Positions 37,501 to 46,627 of a stretch of 64,000 bases of DNA are shown piece after piece (position 1 is the first letter of the stretch; every line of letters begins with the position of its first letter). The notes beneath the pieces were generated by a model, which did no database searches, was not told the DNA's origin, and saw only the letters and a list, made by a program, of their open reading frames with translations. The position numbers and the translations under genes are program-made. Source of the stretch: Hyphomicrobiales bacterium (GTDB lineage: Bacteria > Pseudomonadota > Alphaproteobacteria > Rhizobiales > Beijerinckiaceae); the NCBI GenBank assembly GCA_019247605.1, contig JAFBAS010000188.1, positions 25,847 to 89,846 on the forward strand, written 5' to 3'.

Positions 37501-39949
37501 CGACGAGTCCGTCGACCGCACCGCTTTTGTCCAGATACGCAAGAACGCGGCGCATGAGCCAGCGTCCGTCGCGCGCCCGCACTTCGTCTTCGACCGGTTC
37601 CTCACCGATCGTTTCCGGTGAAGGCAAGGGCGGTGGATCGACGAGCACATGGGTGAAATGAGCGAGGGGCCGGCCCACATCCGCCGTGACCAAATGGTAA
37701 ATCTCGCCGGCCGGCGGCGTGAAGCCGCGGATCGCGCCGTGCCGGTCGAGAAAGATCGTGGCGATACGGATCGATCGCAGATGGTTGCCGAGGTCGAGAT
37801 TGGCGGCCCACAATGCCTCGTTCGCCGCCTGCGTCTCCTCCTTCGAGGTCTCGAGCTCCTCATTGGCCGATTGCAGCTCCTCGTTCATCGAGAGGAGCTC
37901 CTCGTTGGATGATTTCAATTCCTCGTTGGCCGCTTCGAGATCCTGCACGGTCCGGTCGAGATCTTCTCGAGCGCGCAGCAACTCCTGATCGAGATGCTCG
38001 ATGACGCGATCGGCATCGGGCCGGACGCTGTGCTGGTCGGGTCGTGTCGAAGGGGCGGCAGCGCCGAGCCCCTCGAAGACCATCATGTAGAGTCCTTCGT
38101 CGAGGCCCAGCTCTGGCATCGGCTGAACGGTCAATCGGATGCGTTCGTGGCCTTCGGCCGTGTGCATGGTGATTTCGCGCACGGCGGTTCGCCGGTTGCG
38201 CAGGGCCTCGGCAAAGGTCGTCCGCAAGCCGACGCCCAGGCCCCGGCGCGCCATGCGCAGGATATCGTTCGAGAAGTGGCCAGCGGGCGGCTGAATGAAG
38301 CGCTCGACGCCTTCCGATAGGAAGGCGATTTGTCCTTCTTCGTTGACGATTGCGTAACGAGGCGCAAATTCGTCGAGGACGATGCGCTGGGCAAGGGCGC
38401 CGAGGTCGACGCCCGGTCGGTTTTCGCCGTCGCGTAGACTGGGCGGCGCTTCTCGTCCGGCGTGCTTTATCTCTCCGGGCGTTCGCAAAGCCGTTTGCTT
38501 GCGCTGCACGAGCCGATGAGGCGCGTCGATATCCCGGAAGAGATCCCCGTGCCCGCCCAGGCTCTCGGATGAGCCGAGGAACAGATACCCTCCTCTGCGC
38601 AACGCGTAGTGGAAGAGCGGAATGAGCTTTTTCTGCAGATGCCCGCCGAGGTAGATCAAGAGATTGCGGCAGGAGATCAGATCGAGGCGCGAGAACGGCG
38701 GATCCGCGATGACGTTGTGAGCCGAGAAGGTCACCATTTCACGCAATTCTTGCGTGACCTGGAAGCGGCGCCCGCGCTTGATGAAAAAGCGGGCGAGGCG
38801 TTCGGGGGAGAGGTTGGCCGCGACGCCCAGTGGGTAAAGCCCGCGGCGCGCCACCGCCAAAGCGCGTCCGTTCACGTCCGTCGCGAAAATTTGGACCTTT
38901 GGCGGGTTTTCAGTGGTCTCCAGCATCTCGCGCACGAGAATGGCGATCGAATAGGCCTCCTCTCCGGTTGCGCACGCCGCAATCCAGATGCGCACCGTGT
39001 CGGCCGGCGAACGATTCTCCAAAAGGGGCGAAAGCGCATTCTGGGCAAGGGAAGCGAAAGCCTCCGGATCGCGAAAGAAGGCCGTGACGCCGATCAGCAA
39101 TTCGCGCGCGAGCACTTGGGCTTCTCGGGGCTCGCGCGTGAGGCGTGCCACATACTCGTCAGCCGAGGCAAGGTGCAGCACATGCATGCGCCGCTCGATG
39201 CGTCGCAGCAGCGTCGTGGTGCGGTAATGTTTGAAATCGATGCCCGTTTGCTCACGCAGGAAAGCGCAGATCGTGACGAGCTGCTCTTGAATGCGGCGCC
39301 GTCTGAGCCAAGGTCTTTTACCTTCTTCCGCCTCGCTCCAGTGGCGCGCGTAATCCACGATCGCATGCGCGATGCCGGCAGGCGGCAGCACGTGATCGAA
39401 CCGACCGGAGTTGATGATGCTGTCGGTAAGGAGCGCCTCGGCACTGGCCTCCGGCGCTTGCACCATCGTCATGCCACCCGCGGCCCCGATCGCCTCAAGA
39501 CCGATGAATCCGTCCGATCCCTCGGCCGCGAGCAAAACCCCAATGGCACGCGACCCGAAGTTTCTTGCAATGGAGCGGAAAACCGAATCGGCCGGAAACC
39601 GGTGTTCTCCCGCGTTGTGGGCAGGACGAAACTGGAAGCCGCTCTTCTTGACGCGAACCACGGACTGGCTTGGGGCCAGATAAAGGTGGCCGGGCAGGAC
39701 CGGGCCACCATCGACAATCCTCGCGACCTTGAAATTGCCGAGCTCCGCGAGCGAGTAAGCGTCGATCTCGCGCCCGTCGGGGCTCGCTCGTTGCACGACG
39801 ATGAAGGTCATTTGCTCGTCGCGCGGGAGCGCCGCGAGGAGCTCCGTCAAGGCGGGTAAACCCCCACGCGAGGCCGCGATCGCGACGATGAGTTGCCGCG
39901 AGGGCTCGGCTTCGCTCGTTTTGGGGTGCGGCTCCTCGGTGATCGTCAT
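34580..39949 (-). CDS. CheB-CheR-multi-PAS-HWE histidine kinase fusion
   Basis: A 1789-residue cytoplasmic sensor. Order: CheB methylesterase-like domain (about 18-205), CheR methyltransferase (218-485, with IWIAACATGEEAYSIAIL and DPPFSRLDLISCRNLLIYL), a coiled coil of NEEL repeats (650-725), a PAS_10-like domain (726-827), six more PAS domains to 1588 and an HWE kinase (phospho-acceptor in ELVHRVKN near 1602; HELATNATKYG; WRE). In the CheB part Ser27 (AASRGG) and Asp146 (EGSDG) are kept, but the catalytic histidine of VVQH is Arg54 (VVQR), so esterase activity is doubtful. No response regulator or chemotaxis genes are adjacent. Such proteins occur in many rhizobia and some act in general stress or light responses; the signal here is unknown. 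Confidence 0.93.
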   Translation of the reverse strand: MTITEEPHPKTSEAEPSRQLIVAIAASRGGLPALTELLAALPRDEQMTFIVVQRASPDGREIDAYSLAELGNFKVARIVDGGPVLPGHLYLAPSQSVVRVKKSGFQFRPAHNAGEHRFPADSVFRSIARNFGSRAIGVLLAAEGSDGFIGLEAIGAAGGMTMVQAPEASAEALLTDSIINSGRFDHVLPPAGIAHAIVDYARHWSEAEEGKRPWLRRRRIQEQLVTICAFLREQTGIDFKHYRTTTLLRRIERRMHVLHLASADEYVARLTREPREAQVLARELLIGVTAFFRDPEAFASLAQNALSPLLENRSPADTVRIWIAACATGEEAYSIAILVREMLETTENPPKVQIFATDVNGRALAVARRGLYPLGVAANLSPERLARFFIKRGRRFQVTQELREMVTFSAHNVIADPPFSRLDLISCRNLLIYLGGHLQKKLIPLFHYALRRGGYLFLGSSESLGGHGDLFRDIDAPHRLVQRKQTALRTPGEIKHAGREAPPSLRDGENRPGVDLGALAQRIVLDEFAPRYAIVNEEGQIAFLSEGVERFIQPPAGHFSNDILRMARRGLGVGLRTTFAEALRNRRTAVREITMHTAEGHERIRLTVQPMPELGLDEGLYMMVFEGLGAAAPSTRPDQHSVRPDADRVIEHLDQELLRAREDLDRTVQDLEAANEELKSSNEELLSMNEELQSANEELETSKEETQAANEALWAANLDLGNHLRSIRIATIFLDRHGAIRGFTPPAGEIYHLVTADVGRPLAHFTHVLVDPPPLPSPETIGEEPVEDEVRARDGRWLMRRVLAYLDKSGAVDGLVVTFLDVTRRRHDEAMLRQAEESRRIALDAAAMGMWWWDAGAGNIDADARVRELFGISAAEGRLTTETLLSRVDPRDRARIEAIVRYARTGKDRHHIEFRVTAPDGSMRWLTSIGQRAQGGEAKWSGVIFDVTSRKEIEEEAKRATELLDSVSQVTDDLIYVKDRESRLLYANPAMQRLTGRAPSGKLSDWHVNRAEAETIIANDRKVMESRTGAVVEEAFTPPDGKTRVFSSNKKPMFAPDGSVIGIVGVSSDITEYKRLLVERERLIAEVESERARLAAILKDLPAGVVIAEAKSGKISLVNDAAASHLGEWIRDVDLLSEAQAYKMRVADGRALPAAEFPLARALRGEAFRGTEVEITRPDGARRFSNVSATPIRDILGNITAGMVAFVDIGPRRETEALLAASERNYRTLVEQAAVGIEQAALDGRLLAVNDQLCVMLGYSREELMSMTFVDITDPLDLPRERRRHKRLYAGKVDSYVFEKRYVRKNGTRLWARVTSSLQRDETGAARNRISIIQDVSELRRTQQELRESEARYRATFEQAAVGIAHVGLDGRWLAVNDKLCAITGYSREELLRRRFQDITHPDDLDRDLAEMSEVIAGQREILSRDKRYLRKDGAVVWIRLTSALVRTEDAEPAYFISAIEDITRDLHAAATNARLAAIVRSSQDAIYSFDHDHIIGSWNSGAERLFGYRADEIIGQSRAVLMPTHRAHELHEKLYFGTENIMSTESERKRKDGSVFPCVVTKSQIFGPNGQLLGFSSTVRDITERRLAEERQRLMARELVHRVKNSFAVIQSIVRQTQRSTPDPEAFAEAFGGRLAAMAASHDLLTDRHWEGASLRELVASQLAAFSAGAEKRVHVQGPEVTLDTALAVPLGLALHELATNATKYGSLSVPGGSVELSWKIGETEGAESLSLVWREVGGPPVKPPSRRGFGTSLIERGLPDAKIDRRFERDGLVCRIELFTSTGAEGN

Positions 39950-40231
39950 AACCTGCCCTTGAAGGCTGCCTTGGTGTCATAGTGGCACGAGCACGATCGA
40001 CATGCTCGACTATCGGCGGTGCACAAATTCCCGAAAATGCCTGCACTTTCGAGGATTGCGCTCGAAGCTCAGCTAAGCAATGCCTCCTCGCTTCCAAAAC
40101 CTTAACCCCCCGTCAAGAAATTGATGCCTGGCATGACCTCCTGGCCACATTATGGTCAGCGCGATCGGGGCGCTTGCCGCGGCCCGGCGGGCGCCCCTTC
40201 GTTCAAGTCGCCCAACGCACTTCCTTCCCTT

Positions 40232-42463
40232 CTAGCTTGCCAAGAAGAGGAGGGACGGCTCCGCATTCTCGAGCAGCGCATTGGCGAGCGTGCCGAAAAT
40301 GAGCGTGTCGCTTTGCCTTTTGGTCGCGCCGAGCACGATCAAGGTGTGGCCGGCCCGGCGCGCCTGGCGCAGGATCGCGGCGTCCGCCGCATCCGCGACG
40401 CGCACCACGGTGCGCGTTGCAGCCCCGTAACGGTCGGCAAGCGCCGCAATGTCCTTGAGGATCGAGTCTTCGTGGCGCCGGGAAAGAAGAGAGCGCCCGA
40501 GGCGCCGGCTCTCGCCTCGCGTGCTGGCGGCAGGCGCCACATAGACGACGGTCGCAACCGCATTTTCGATTCGCGCGAGCGCGAAGGCGAATTCCGCGGC
40601 GCGGCGCGATACATTCGTGCCGTTGACCGGAACCAGGATGTTGAGCCGCGAGCGCGACGGGCGTTCTCGCAGCGCGCCACGCGCGATCGCAATGCCGATC
40701 GTGCCTTCGAAGCTCCTTGCCACTTCGACGATCTTGGAATGAAAGCCTCCAGCGTCGGCCATCGCGGGCTCGAGCCCAACCATCAACAGGTCGTAGCCTT
40801 TGCGAGCCTCGCTCGCGACTGCTTGATCGGGTGGTGGCGCGGGGGCCTTCGCGACCACGGTACCTGAGAGCGGCGCCGCCGCAAGGGGAACAGCGGCAGG
40901 CCCCTCGCCCGAGGGGGGCGCTGTTTGCGCACCGCCATCGAGGAGGCTTCTTCCCTCGACGACGCGCAAGGTCGTGGTCGGGAGCCCGCGTGGCCCTCCT
41001 ACGAGGCCCGCAAGGCGCGAGGCCAGCTCGCCGCTCGGGCTGTCGTCGATGGTGAGCAGGATGCGCTCGAGGTTCGCGACGAAACCGTTCGCCTCGAATT
41101 CCTCCTGTTCGAGCCGCTGCTTCTCTTCGGGGCGAATCGGCAGGCGCCCGAGCGCCCAGCGCAAGGTTGGAGGCATCGCCATCGTGGTCGCGACCGCCAT
41201 GGCGACGATGATCGTATAGAGGTCTGAGGTGAGAGCGCCGATCGACAAGCCCACCGAGGCGATGATCACCTCGGTCGAGCCACGCGCGTTCATGGCGATG
41301 CCGAGTGCGAGCGCTTCGCGCTTAGTGAGCCCGCCGATCTCGCCGCCCAGAAAGGCGCCACCGAATTTGCCGATGCTGGCGATGAGGATGATGCCGACGG
41401 TCGTCAGGAGAAGAGGCGGATCGTTCAAGACCGTGATGTCCGTGTTGAGCCCGGCGAGCGCAAAGAAGATCGGCATGAAAAGGGCCGTGATGAGGCCCCG
41501 GAGCTGACCTTCGATATGCCGGGTGAGGATGGGCGATTCACCGATCAGCACGCCGGCCACGAAGGCGCCAAGCACGGTGTGCACGCCGATGAGATGCGTG
41601 GTGAGCGCCATGACTCCCATGATCACCAGGATGACGGTGATGACCGGAAGCTCGCTCATCAGTCGGTCATTCGCCCAACGAATCAGGGTGTGCACCACTT
41701 TGCGCCCGAGCGTGAGGCTCAGGACGAGAAAAGCGGCGGTGCCGCCGATGCTGCGCGCAAGCGAGGAGGCGTCGATCTTGCCATGCGTCGCCAGGCTGAA
41801 GGTGATGGCGATGACGATCCAGCCGATCGAATCCTCGATGATCGCGGACGCGATGATCACCTGGCCGAGATCGCGGCGCATGAAGTTCATCTCGCGCACC
41901 ACCATGGCGACGATCTTGATCGAGGAGATCGACAAGGCCGTGCCCAGGAACAAGGCGGTGACGAGCCTGCGCTCGGGCGTGGGCAAGAGACTGTCGGGGA
42001 GAAGGAACTCACCTGCCAGGAAGCCGCAGGTGAAAGGCACCGCGATGCCGGTGATCGAGACGCTCGCGGCGGCACGCTTGACCTTCGAGACGAGCTCGAG
42101 ATCCATCTCCATTCCGGTCAGCAAGAGCAGCATGAGGACGCCGAGCTGACCGACTCCGTCGATCATGCTGTGCTGCGCCGCATTTCGCGGAAACAACAGA
42201 TCTTCGGCGCCCGGCCAAAGGGCACCGAGCACCGATCTGCCGACCAGAATGCCGGCCAGCAATTGTCCGACGATTGCGGGTTGCCCGACGCGTTGCATCA
42301 GCTCCCCGAAGGCGCGCCCGACGACCAAGAGCACCACGATCTCGGCGACGAAGACCGCGTCCGACGGCGCCGCCGGATTTTCGGCCACGGCCGCAAACGC
42401 CGTTCCGGTCGCCAGAAATGTGAAGGCGAGCGCGCCCAGAAAGGACGCGTAACGGTTTTTCAA
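40232..42463 (-). CDS. CPA2 cation/proton antiporter fused to a USP-like domain
   Basis: A 743-residue inner-membrane protein. After a signal-like first helix (SFLGALAFTFLATGTAFA) come about twelve membrane segments of a Na+/H+ exchanger domain with AIVGQLLAGILVGRSVLG, SAIIEDSIGWIVIAITFSL and VLGAFVAGVLIGESP. From about residue 450 the chain is soluble: an Ala/Pro-rich stretch and a universal-stress-protein-like module (LNILVPVNGTNVSRRAAEFAFALARI, then AGHTLIVLGATKRQS). The tail may bind ATP and gate transport. The TTG start at 42463 overlaps the stop of the upstream gene (TTGA), and the longer frame to 42529 would lie inside that gene. Confidence 0.85.
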   Translation of the reverse strand: MKNRYASFLGALAFTFLATGTAFAAVAENPAAPSDAVFVAEIVVLLVVGRAFGELMQRVGQPAIVGQLLAGILVGRSVLGALWPGAEDLLFPRNAAQHSMIDGVGQLGVLMLLLLTGMEMDLELVSKVKRAAASVSITGIAVPFTCGFLAGEFLLPDSLLPTPERRLVTALFLGTALSISSIKIVAMVVREMNFMRRDLGQVIIASAIIEDSIGWIVIAITFSLATHGKIDASSLARSIGGTAAFLVLSLTLGRKVVHTLIRWANDRLMSELPVITVILVIMGVMALTTHLIGVHTVLGAFVAGVLIGESPILTRHIEGQLRGLITALFMPIFFALAGLNTDITVLNDPPLLLTTVGIILIASIGKFGGAFLGGEIGGLTKREALALGIAMNARGSTEVIIASVGLSIGALTSDLYTIIVAMAVATTMAMPPTLRWALGRLPIRPEEKQRLEQEEFEANGFVANLERILLTIDDSPSGELASRLAGLVGGPRGLPTTTLRVVEGRSLLDGGAQTAPPSGEGPAAVPLAAAPLSGTVVAKAPAPPPDQAVASEARKGYDLLMVGLEPAMADAGGFHSKIVEVARSFEGTIGIAIARGALRERPSRSRLNILVPVNGTNVSRRAAEFAFALARIENAVATVVYVAPAASTRGESRRLGRSLLSRRHEDSILKDIAALADRYGAATRTVVRVADAADAAILRQARRAGHTLIVLGATKRQSDTLIFGTLANALLENAEPSLLFLAS

Positions 42464-42954
42464 AGGCGAATATCGGCGTCCGGCATGCGCCCAAGCGTCA
42501 TCGGCACGTTGTCGGCCGCACCATCCCATACGATCTCGACCCCTCCTCGCGTCAGACTCGAAGCAAGAACGCCGGCATATTTGCGCAAAATGCGGTGATT
42601 TTCGATACCGAGTTCCTCAGCCGCGGCGGCTGCAAGACCGTGCTCCGCCGCGCCCGCATGCGCGACGAGCCTCGTCAAGGCCCGCGCATGGGGACATGGA
42701 AATGCCGGATCATCCTCCTCCAGCGAAAGGCCGTCCGGCAGGCGGAAGCGGATTTCATTGTCCATGGCGAGCGCGTCCGACATGACCTTGTCGGCTTGCT
42801 CCTCGGGCATGCGCCGGCAAAGCGTCGCAAAAAGTTCGTGCAGATACCTTTCGTCGTAATCCTCGCGAAATTGGGCGAGCTTACGAAAAACAGTGACGAT
42901 GAGCCGGGCGTCGGTCGATTGCTTGGCGATCTCGTTCAACGCGTGGACGGTCAT
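42460..42954 (-). CDS. Hypothetical protein coupled to the antiporter
   Basis: A 164-residue soluble, mainly helical protein that I do not recognise. It starts MTVHALNEIAKQSTDARLIV, contains FREDYDERYLHELFATLCRR and a C-terminal AEELGIENHRILRKYAGVLAS. The ATG at 42954 is chosen; the open frame continues to 43044 without a better start. Its stop overlaps the antiporter start, so the two are probably made together and this protein may regulate the transporter; that is inference from context only. Confidence 0.6.
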   Translation of the reverse strand: MTVHALNEIAKQSTDARLIVTVFRKLAQFREDYDERYLHELFATLCRRMPEEQADKVMSDALAMDNEIRFRLPDGLSLEEDDPAFPCPHARALTRLVAHAGAAEHGLAAAAAEELGIENHRILRKYAGVLASSLTRGGVEIVWDGAADNVPMTLGRMPDADIRL

Positions 42955-43156
42955 GCGCGGGCCTGTCGATTTTGTTGCTTGCAAGGCACGGGCGGTCACC
43001 ACACCGCTGCCACCCAGCCGGCAACGAAACGTCACGCCCGTCAACTTGTTCCGTGAAATGAAACTTGCGCAGCGGCGTCGCTACCGCCGCCGCACTCCAC
43101 CCGCATCGAACCTCGCCGCTGTCACCTCCTGGAAGCGTGCGCTCAGCGAAGGTGGC

Positions 43157-45364
43157 TCAGCCATGCGCACGTTCGGCGCTGTTGACCACGGGCTTGCCGC
43201 GCAACTGCGCGAGAATCGCGGTCAAATGCTTGAGATCCCACACCGAGATGTCGATGGTCATCTCGACGAAGTCGTCCGTGCGCCGCGTCATGGTGATATT
43301 CTCGATGTTTCCATCATGCTCGGCCACGACGGCCGCGACCTGGGCGAGCGATCCCGGCTCATTTATCGAAACCACGATGATGCGGGCCGGAAAGCGCCTC
43401 GCATTCTTGCCGTCGACGTCCCAGCGCACGTCGAACCATTGATCAAGCGCATTCTCGAAACGCGCGAGCTCGGGGGAATCTATACGATAAACCGTCACCC
43501 CCTCGCCGGGTGTCGCTATGCCGACGATTCGGTCCCCGGGCACGGCTCCTCCTTCGGCGAAACGCACCGGCACATCGGCGTCGAGCCCGATCACGGGGAC
43601 GTCACTCAAAGGTTGCGTCTTGCCGGGCGCGGCTGCCGGCTTGAAGATCAGCCCGAGCGATTTCGGAAACGAGAACCAGCCCGGATCCTTCGGCGGGGGC
43701 TCGGAGACGATATGCGCGCGCTCGCCGTGATAATCGGGGTAGAGGGCGCGCAGCACGTCGCTCGAGGCCATCTCGCCGCGGCCCACGGCGGCGAGCACAT
43801 CCTCGACGGAAGCACGCGCGAGGCGCGGCAGCGCGGCCTTGAGATTGTCGTCACTGTAAGCGCGCTTGGCGCGCTGGAAGGCGCGTTCGACGAGCTGACG
43901 CCCGAGCCCCCCATATTGGCGCCGCACCGCGATGCGGCTCGCACGCCGGATCGCTGCCCGCGCCTTGCCCGTGACGACGAGCGATTCCCAAGCGGCCGGC
44001 GGCGTCTGGCTTTGCGTCGAAAGCACCTCGACCTCGTCGCCGTTGCGAAGCTCCGACACGAGGGGCGCGAGCCGGCCGTTGATCTTGCAGCCCACCATGC
44101 CGTTGCCGAGCTCGGTATGCACCGCATAAGCAAAGTCGATCGGCGTCGCTCCGCGCGGCAGCGCGATCAGGCGGCCCTTGGGCGTGAAGCAAAAGACCTG
44201 ATCGTGGAAGAGCTCGAGCTTTGTGTTCTCGAGAAATTCCTCGGGATCGCCTTCGGCGAGATTGGCGATGGTGCGGCGCAGCCAGGCGAAGGCGGAGCTC
44301 TCCGCCGCGAGGCCCCTTTTGTCCGGCGCGAGCCCGTCCTTGTAGAGCGCATGGGCCGCGATGCCGAGCTCGGCGATCTTGTGCATCTCGTCGGTGCGGA
44401 TCTGCAGCTCGACGCGCTGTCGTGCGGGACCGACCACTGTCGTGTGCAGCGAGCGGTAATCGTTCTGCTTCGGTACCGAGATGTAGTCCTTGAAACGGCC
44501 GGGCACCATCGGCCAGCTCGTATGCACGACACCGAGCGCCCGGTAGCACTCGGTCGTGTCGTTGACGATCACCCGGAAGCCGAAAATGTCGGAAAGCTGC
44601 TCGAGCGCGATCGATTTCGCATTCATCTTGCGCCAGACCGAATAGGGCTTCTTCAGCCGGCCCTTCACGACGGCCCTGACGCCCTGCGCCTCCATGCTGC
44701 GCGAGAGCGCCGCCTCGATCTCGAAGATGAGCTTCTCGCTCCGGCCTGAAATGTCCGAGAGGCGGTGCACGATCGTTTCGTGGGCCTCGGGCATGAGCTC
44801 CTTGAAGGCGAGCTCTTCCAGCTCGTCGCGCATATCCTGCATGCCCATGCGACCGGCGAGCGGGGCATAGATGTCCAAGGTCTCCTGCGCGACCCGTCCG
44901 CGCTTCTCGGCCGGCATGAAATGCAAGGTGCGCATATTGTGAAGTCGGTCGGCGAGCTTCACGAGGAGCACGCGCACGTCCTCGGAGATCGCGAGGAGAA
45001 GCTTGCGCAGATTTTCCGCCTGGGCCGCGCGCATCGACACGAGATCGAGCCGCTTGAGCTTGGTGAGGCCCTCGACGAGGGTCGCGATCTCGTGCCCGAA
45101 AAGCTGGTCGATCTCTTCGCGCGTCGTCGCCGTATCCTCGATCGTGTCGTGCAGCATCGCGGCGACGATCGTGGAATCGTCGAGATGCAAGTCGGTGAGG
45201 ATGGCGGCGACTTCGAGCGGATGGGAGAAATACGGGTCGCCCGAGGCGCGCTTTTGCGCGCCATGCGCCTTCATCGCATAGACATAGGCGCGGTTCAAAA
45301 GGGCCTCGTCCGCATCCGGGTTATACCGCTTGACCCGATCGACGAGCTCGTATTGGCGCATCAT
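43157..45364 (-). CDS. rsh: Bifunctional (p)ppGpp synthetase/hydrolase Rsh
   Basis: A 735-residue stringent-response enzyme. The HD hydrolase domain has KRASGDPYFSHPLEVA and AAMLHDTIEDT; the synthetase domain has RVIVNDTTECYRALGVVH and YISVPKQNDYRSLHTTV; then TGS (FCFTPKGRLIALPRGATPIDFAYAVHTE) and a C-terminal ACT domain (NEPGSLAQVAAVVAEHDGNIENI). Both active sites look intact, as expected for the single long RSH of alphaproteobacteria. It follows the NMT1-like gene by 11 bases, and lies far from rpoZ, its neighbour in many relatives. Confidence 0.95.
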   Translation of the reverse strand: MMRQYELVDRVKRYNPDADEALLNRAYVYAMKAHGAQKRASGDPYFSHPLEVAAILTDLHLDDSTIVAAMLHDTIEDTATTREEIDQLFGHEIATLVEGLTKLKRLDLVSMRAAQAENLRKLLLAISEDVRVLLVKLADRLHNMRTLHFMPAEKRGRVAQETLDIYAPLAGRMGMQDMRDELEELAFKELMPEAHETIVHRLSDISGRSEKLIFEIEAALSRSMEAQGVRAVVKGRLKKPYSVWRKMNAKSIALEQLSDIFGFRVIVNDTTECYRALGVVHTSWPMVPGRFKDYISVPKQNDYRSLHTTVVGPARQRVELQIRTDEMHKIAELGIAAHALYKDGLAPDKRGLAAESSAFAWLRRTIANLAEGDPEEFLENTKLELFHDQVFCFTPKGRLIALPRGATPIDFAYAVHTELGNGMVGCKINGRLAPLVSELRNGDEVEVLSTQSQTPPAAWESLVVTGKARAAIRRASRIAVRRQYGGLGRQLVERAFQRAKRAYSDDNLKAALPRLARASVEDVLAAVGRGEMASSDVLRALYPDYHGERAHIVSEPPPKDPGWFSFPKSLGLIFKPAAAPGKTQPLSDVPVIGLDADVPVRFAEGGAVPGDRIVGIATPGEGVTVYRIDSPELARFENALDQWFDVRWDVDGKNARRFPARIIVVSINEPGSLAQVAAVVAEHDGNIENITMTRRTDDFVEMTIDISVWDLKHLTAILAQLRGKPVVNSAERAHG

Positions 45365-45375
45365 GCGCGGCTCAC

Positions 45376-46440
45376 CTACAAAGCGTTGAAATGGTTCTTC
45401 ACGAAGGAAAGGTCGAGCGCTGCCAGGCCGTCCATTTCCGCCGCGACGAGCCCTTGCGCCTTATACCAGGCGATCTGCTTGAGAATGTCGGCGACGTCGA
45501 TCCTCGCCTGCGGATCCACATAGAAAGCCGAGGCCTCGACTAGGGTCGCGGCCTTCCCGGGGGGATCGGTCGGATACACATATTTGGCGATCAGCGCGGC
45601 GGCCGCGGCGGCTTTCTCGTCGAAAATACGCCGACCCCGGTCGTCGCGCCTGAGCAGCGCGTCGAAATAATCTTGCGCGCCTTTTTGATAGGCGCGCACG
45701 AATTTCTCGAGCATCGGGCGCCTCGTGCCGATCGCCTTCGGCGTCGTGAACAGGCCCCCGAACTGATATTCGTCGAGGTCCGAATAGCGTGCGATCGGCT
45801 TGGCGTCGCCGTTCTCGATCATCGCGCGCGCAAGATGCGGCGCGATGATGATGGAATTCACCTGGCCGGTCTTCAACGCCGCCGCCATGGCGAGAAGCGA
45901 TTGCAGGGGCCGGATCGCAATGGTTTTGAGGTCGATGCCGTTTGCCGCCGCGATCTGCCCGATCTGGTAATGGAAAGAGGAGCCGATCTGCGTGATTCCG
46001 ATCGAATGCCCGGCGAATTGGCTCACATCGCGAAAGCCCTTGTCCCAGGCCGCGTTCGAGACGAGGACCAGATTGCCTTCGTACCCCTTCGCTTCCTTGG
46101 CCTGCGCGGCGATGATCTTCAGCGCCCCCTTGCCGGCGAGATTGAATAACCCGCCCGTGAAGGCCGTGACGCCGAGATCGAGATCGCCCGAGGCGGTCGC
46201 GAGCGCGATCGGCTGAGCCGCGTCGAAGAAGGTGATGGCGACGTCGAGACCCTCATCCTTGAAGTAACCGCGCTCGATCGCAATGAACACCGCTCCCGAA
46301 GAGACGAAGCGCAACGAGCCGAGCTTCACCTTTTCGAGCGGCTCCTGCGCCCCCACCCGTTGCAACGGCAACAGCGCGGCGGCGCCCGCGAGAAGCGCGG
46401 CACGTCGCGAGGGAAGGCGAGGCGAAGCATGCATCGGCAT
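45376..46440 (-). CDS. NMT1/THI5-like ABC substrate-binding protein
   Basis: A 354-residue exported solute-binding protein of the nitrate/sulfonate/taurine or riboflavin/thiamine-precursor type. The signal sequence SRRAALLAGAAALLPLQRVGAQ has a twin-arginine-like SRRAAL. Core pieces: AVFIAIERGYFKDEGLDVAITFFD and QIGSSFHYQIGQIAAANGIDL. GGAG precedes ATG 46440. No permease or ATPase gene is near, so the rest of the transporter must be elsewhere. The 11-base gap to rsh suggests co-transcription with the stringent-response gene, which is unusual. Ligand unknown. Confidence 0.85.
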   Translation of the reverse strand: MPMHASPRLPSRRAALLAGAAALLPLQRVGAQEPLEKVKLGSLRFVSSGAVFIAIERGYFKDEGLDVAITFFDAAQPIALATASGDLDLGVTAFTGGLFNLAGKGALKIIAAQAKEAKGYEGNLVLVSNAAWDKGFRDVSQFAGHSIGITQIGSSFHYQIGQIAAANGIDLKTIAIRPLQSLLAMAAALKTGQVNSIIIAPHLARAMIENGDAKPIARYSDLDEYQFGGLFTTPKAIGTRRPMLEKFVRAYQKGAQDYFDALLRRDDRGRRIFDEKAAAAAALIAKYVYPTDPPGKAATLVEASAFYVDPQARIDVADILKQIAWYKAQGLVAAEMDGLAALDLSFVKNHFNAL

Positions 46441-46627
46441 TGGGCTCCAGGCGTTCTCGACGAAAATGATAGCACGCCATCCGCAAGGGAGCGCGACCTC
46501 TCGCATGCATGCGCTCGCTGTCGCATCGCACTTGTTCTTGCGTGGCGGTTGTTCTTGCATGGCGTGTCTTACATGGCGGTTGGCCGAGCCCGCGCATGAC
46601 GAATGATACCAGCCGCGCTTCGGCCGG

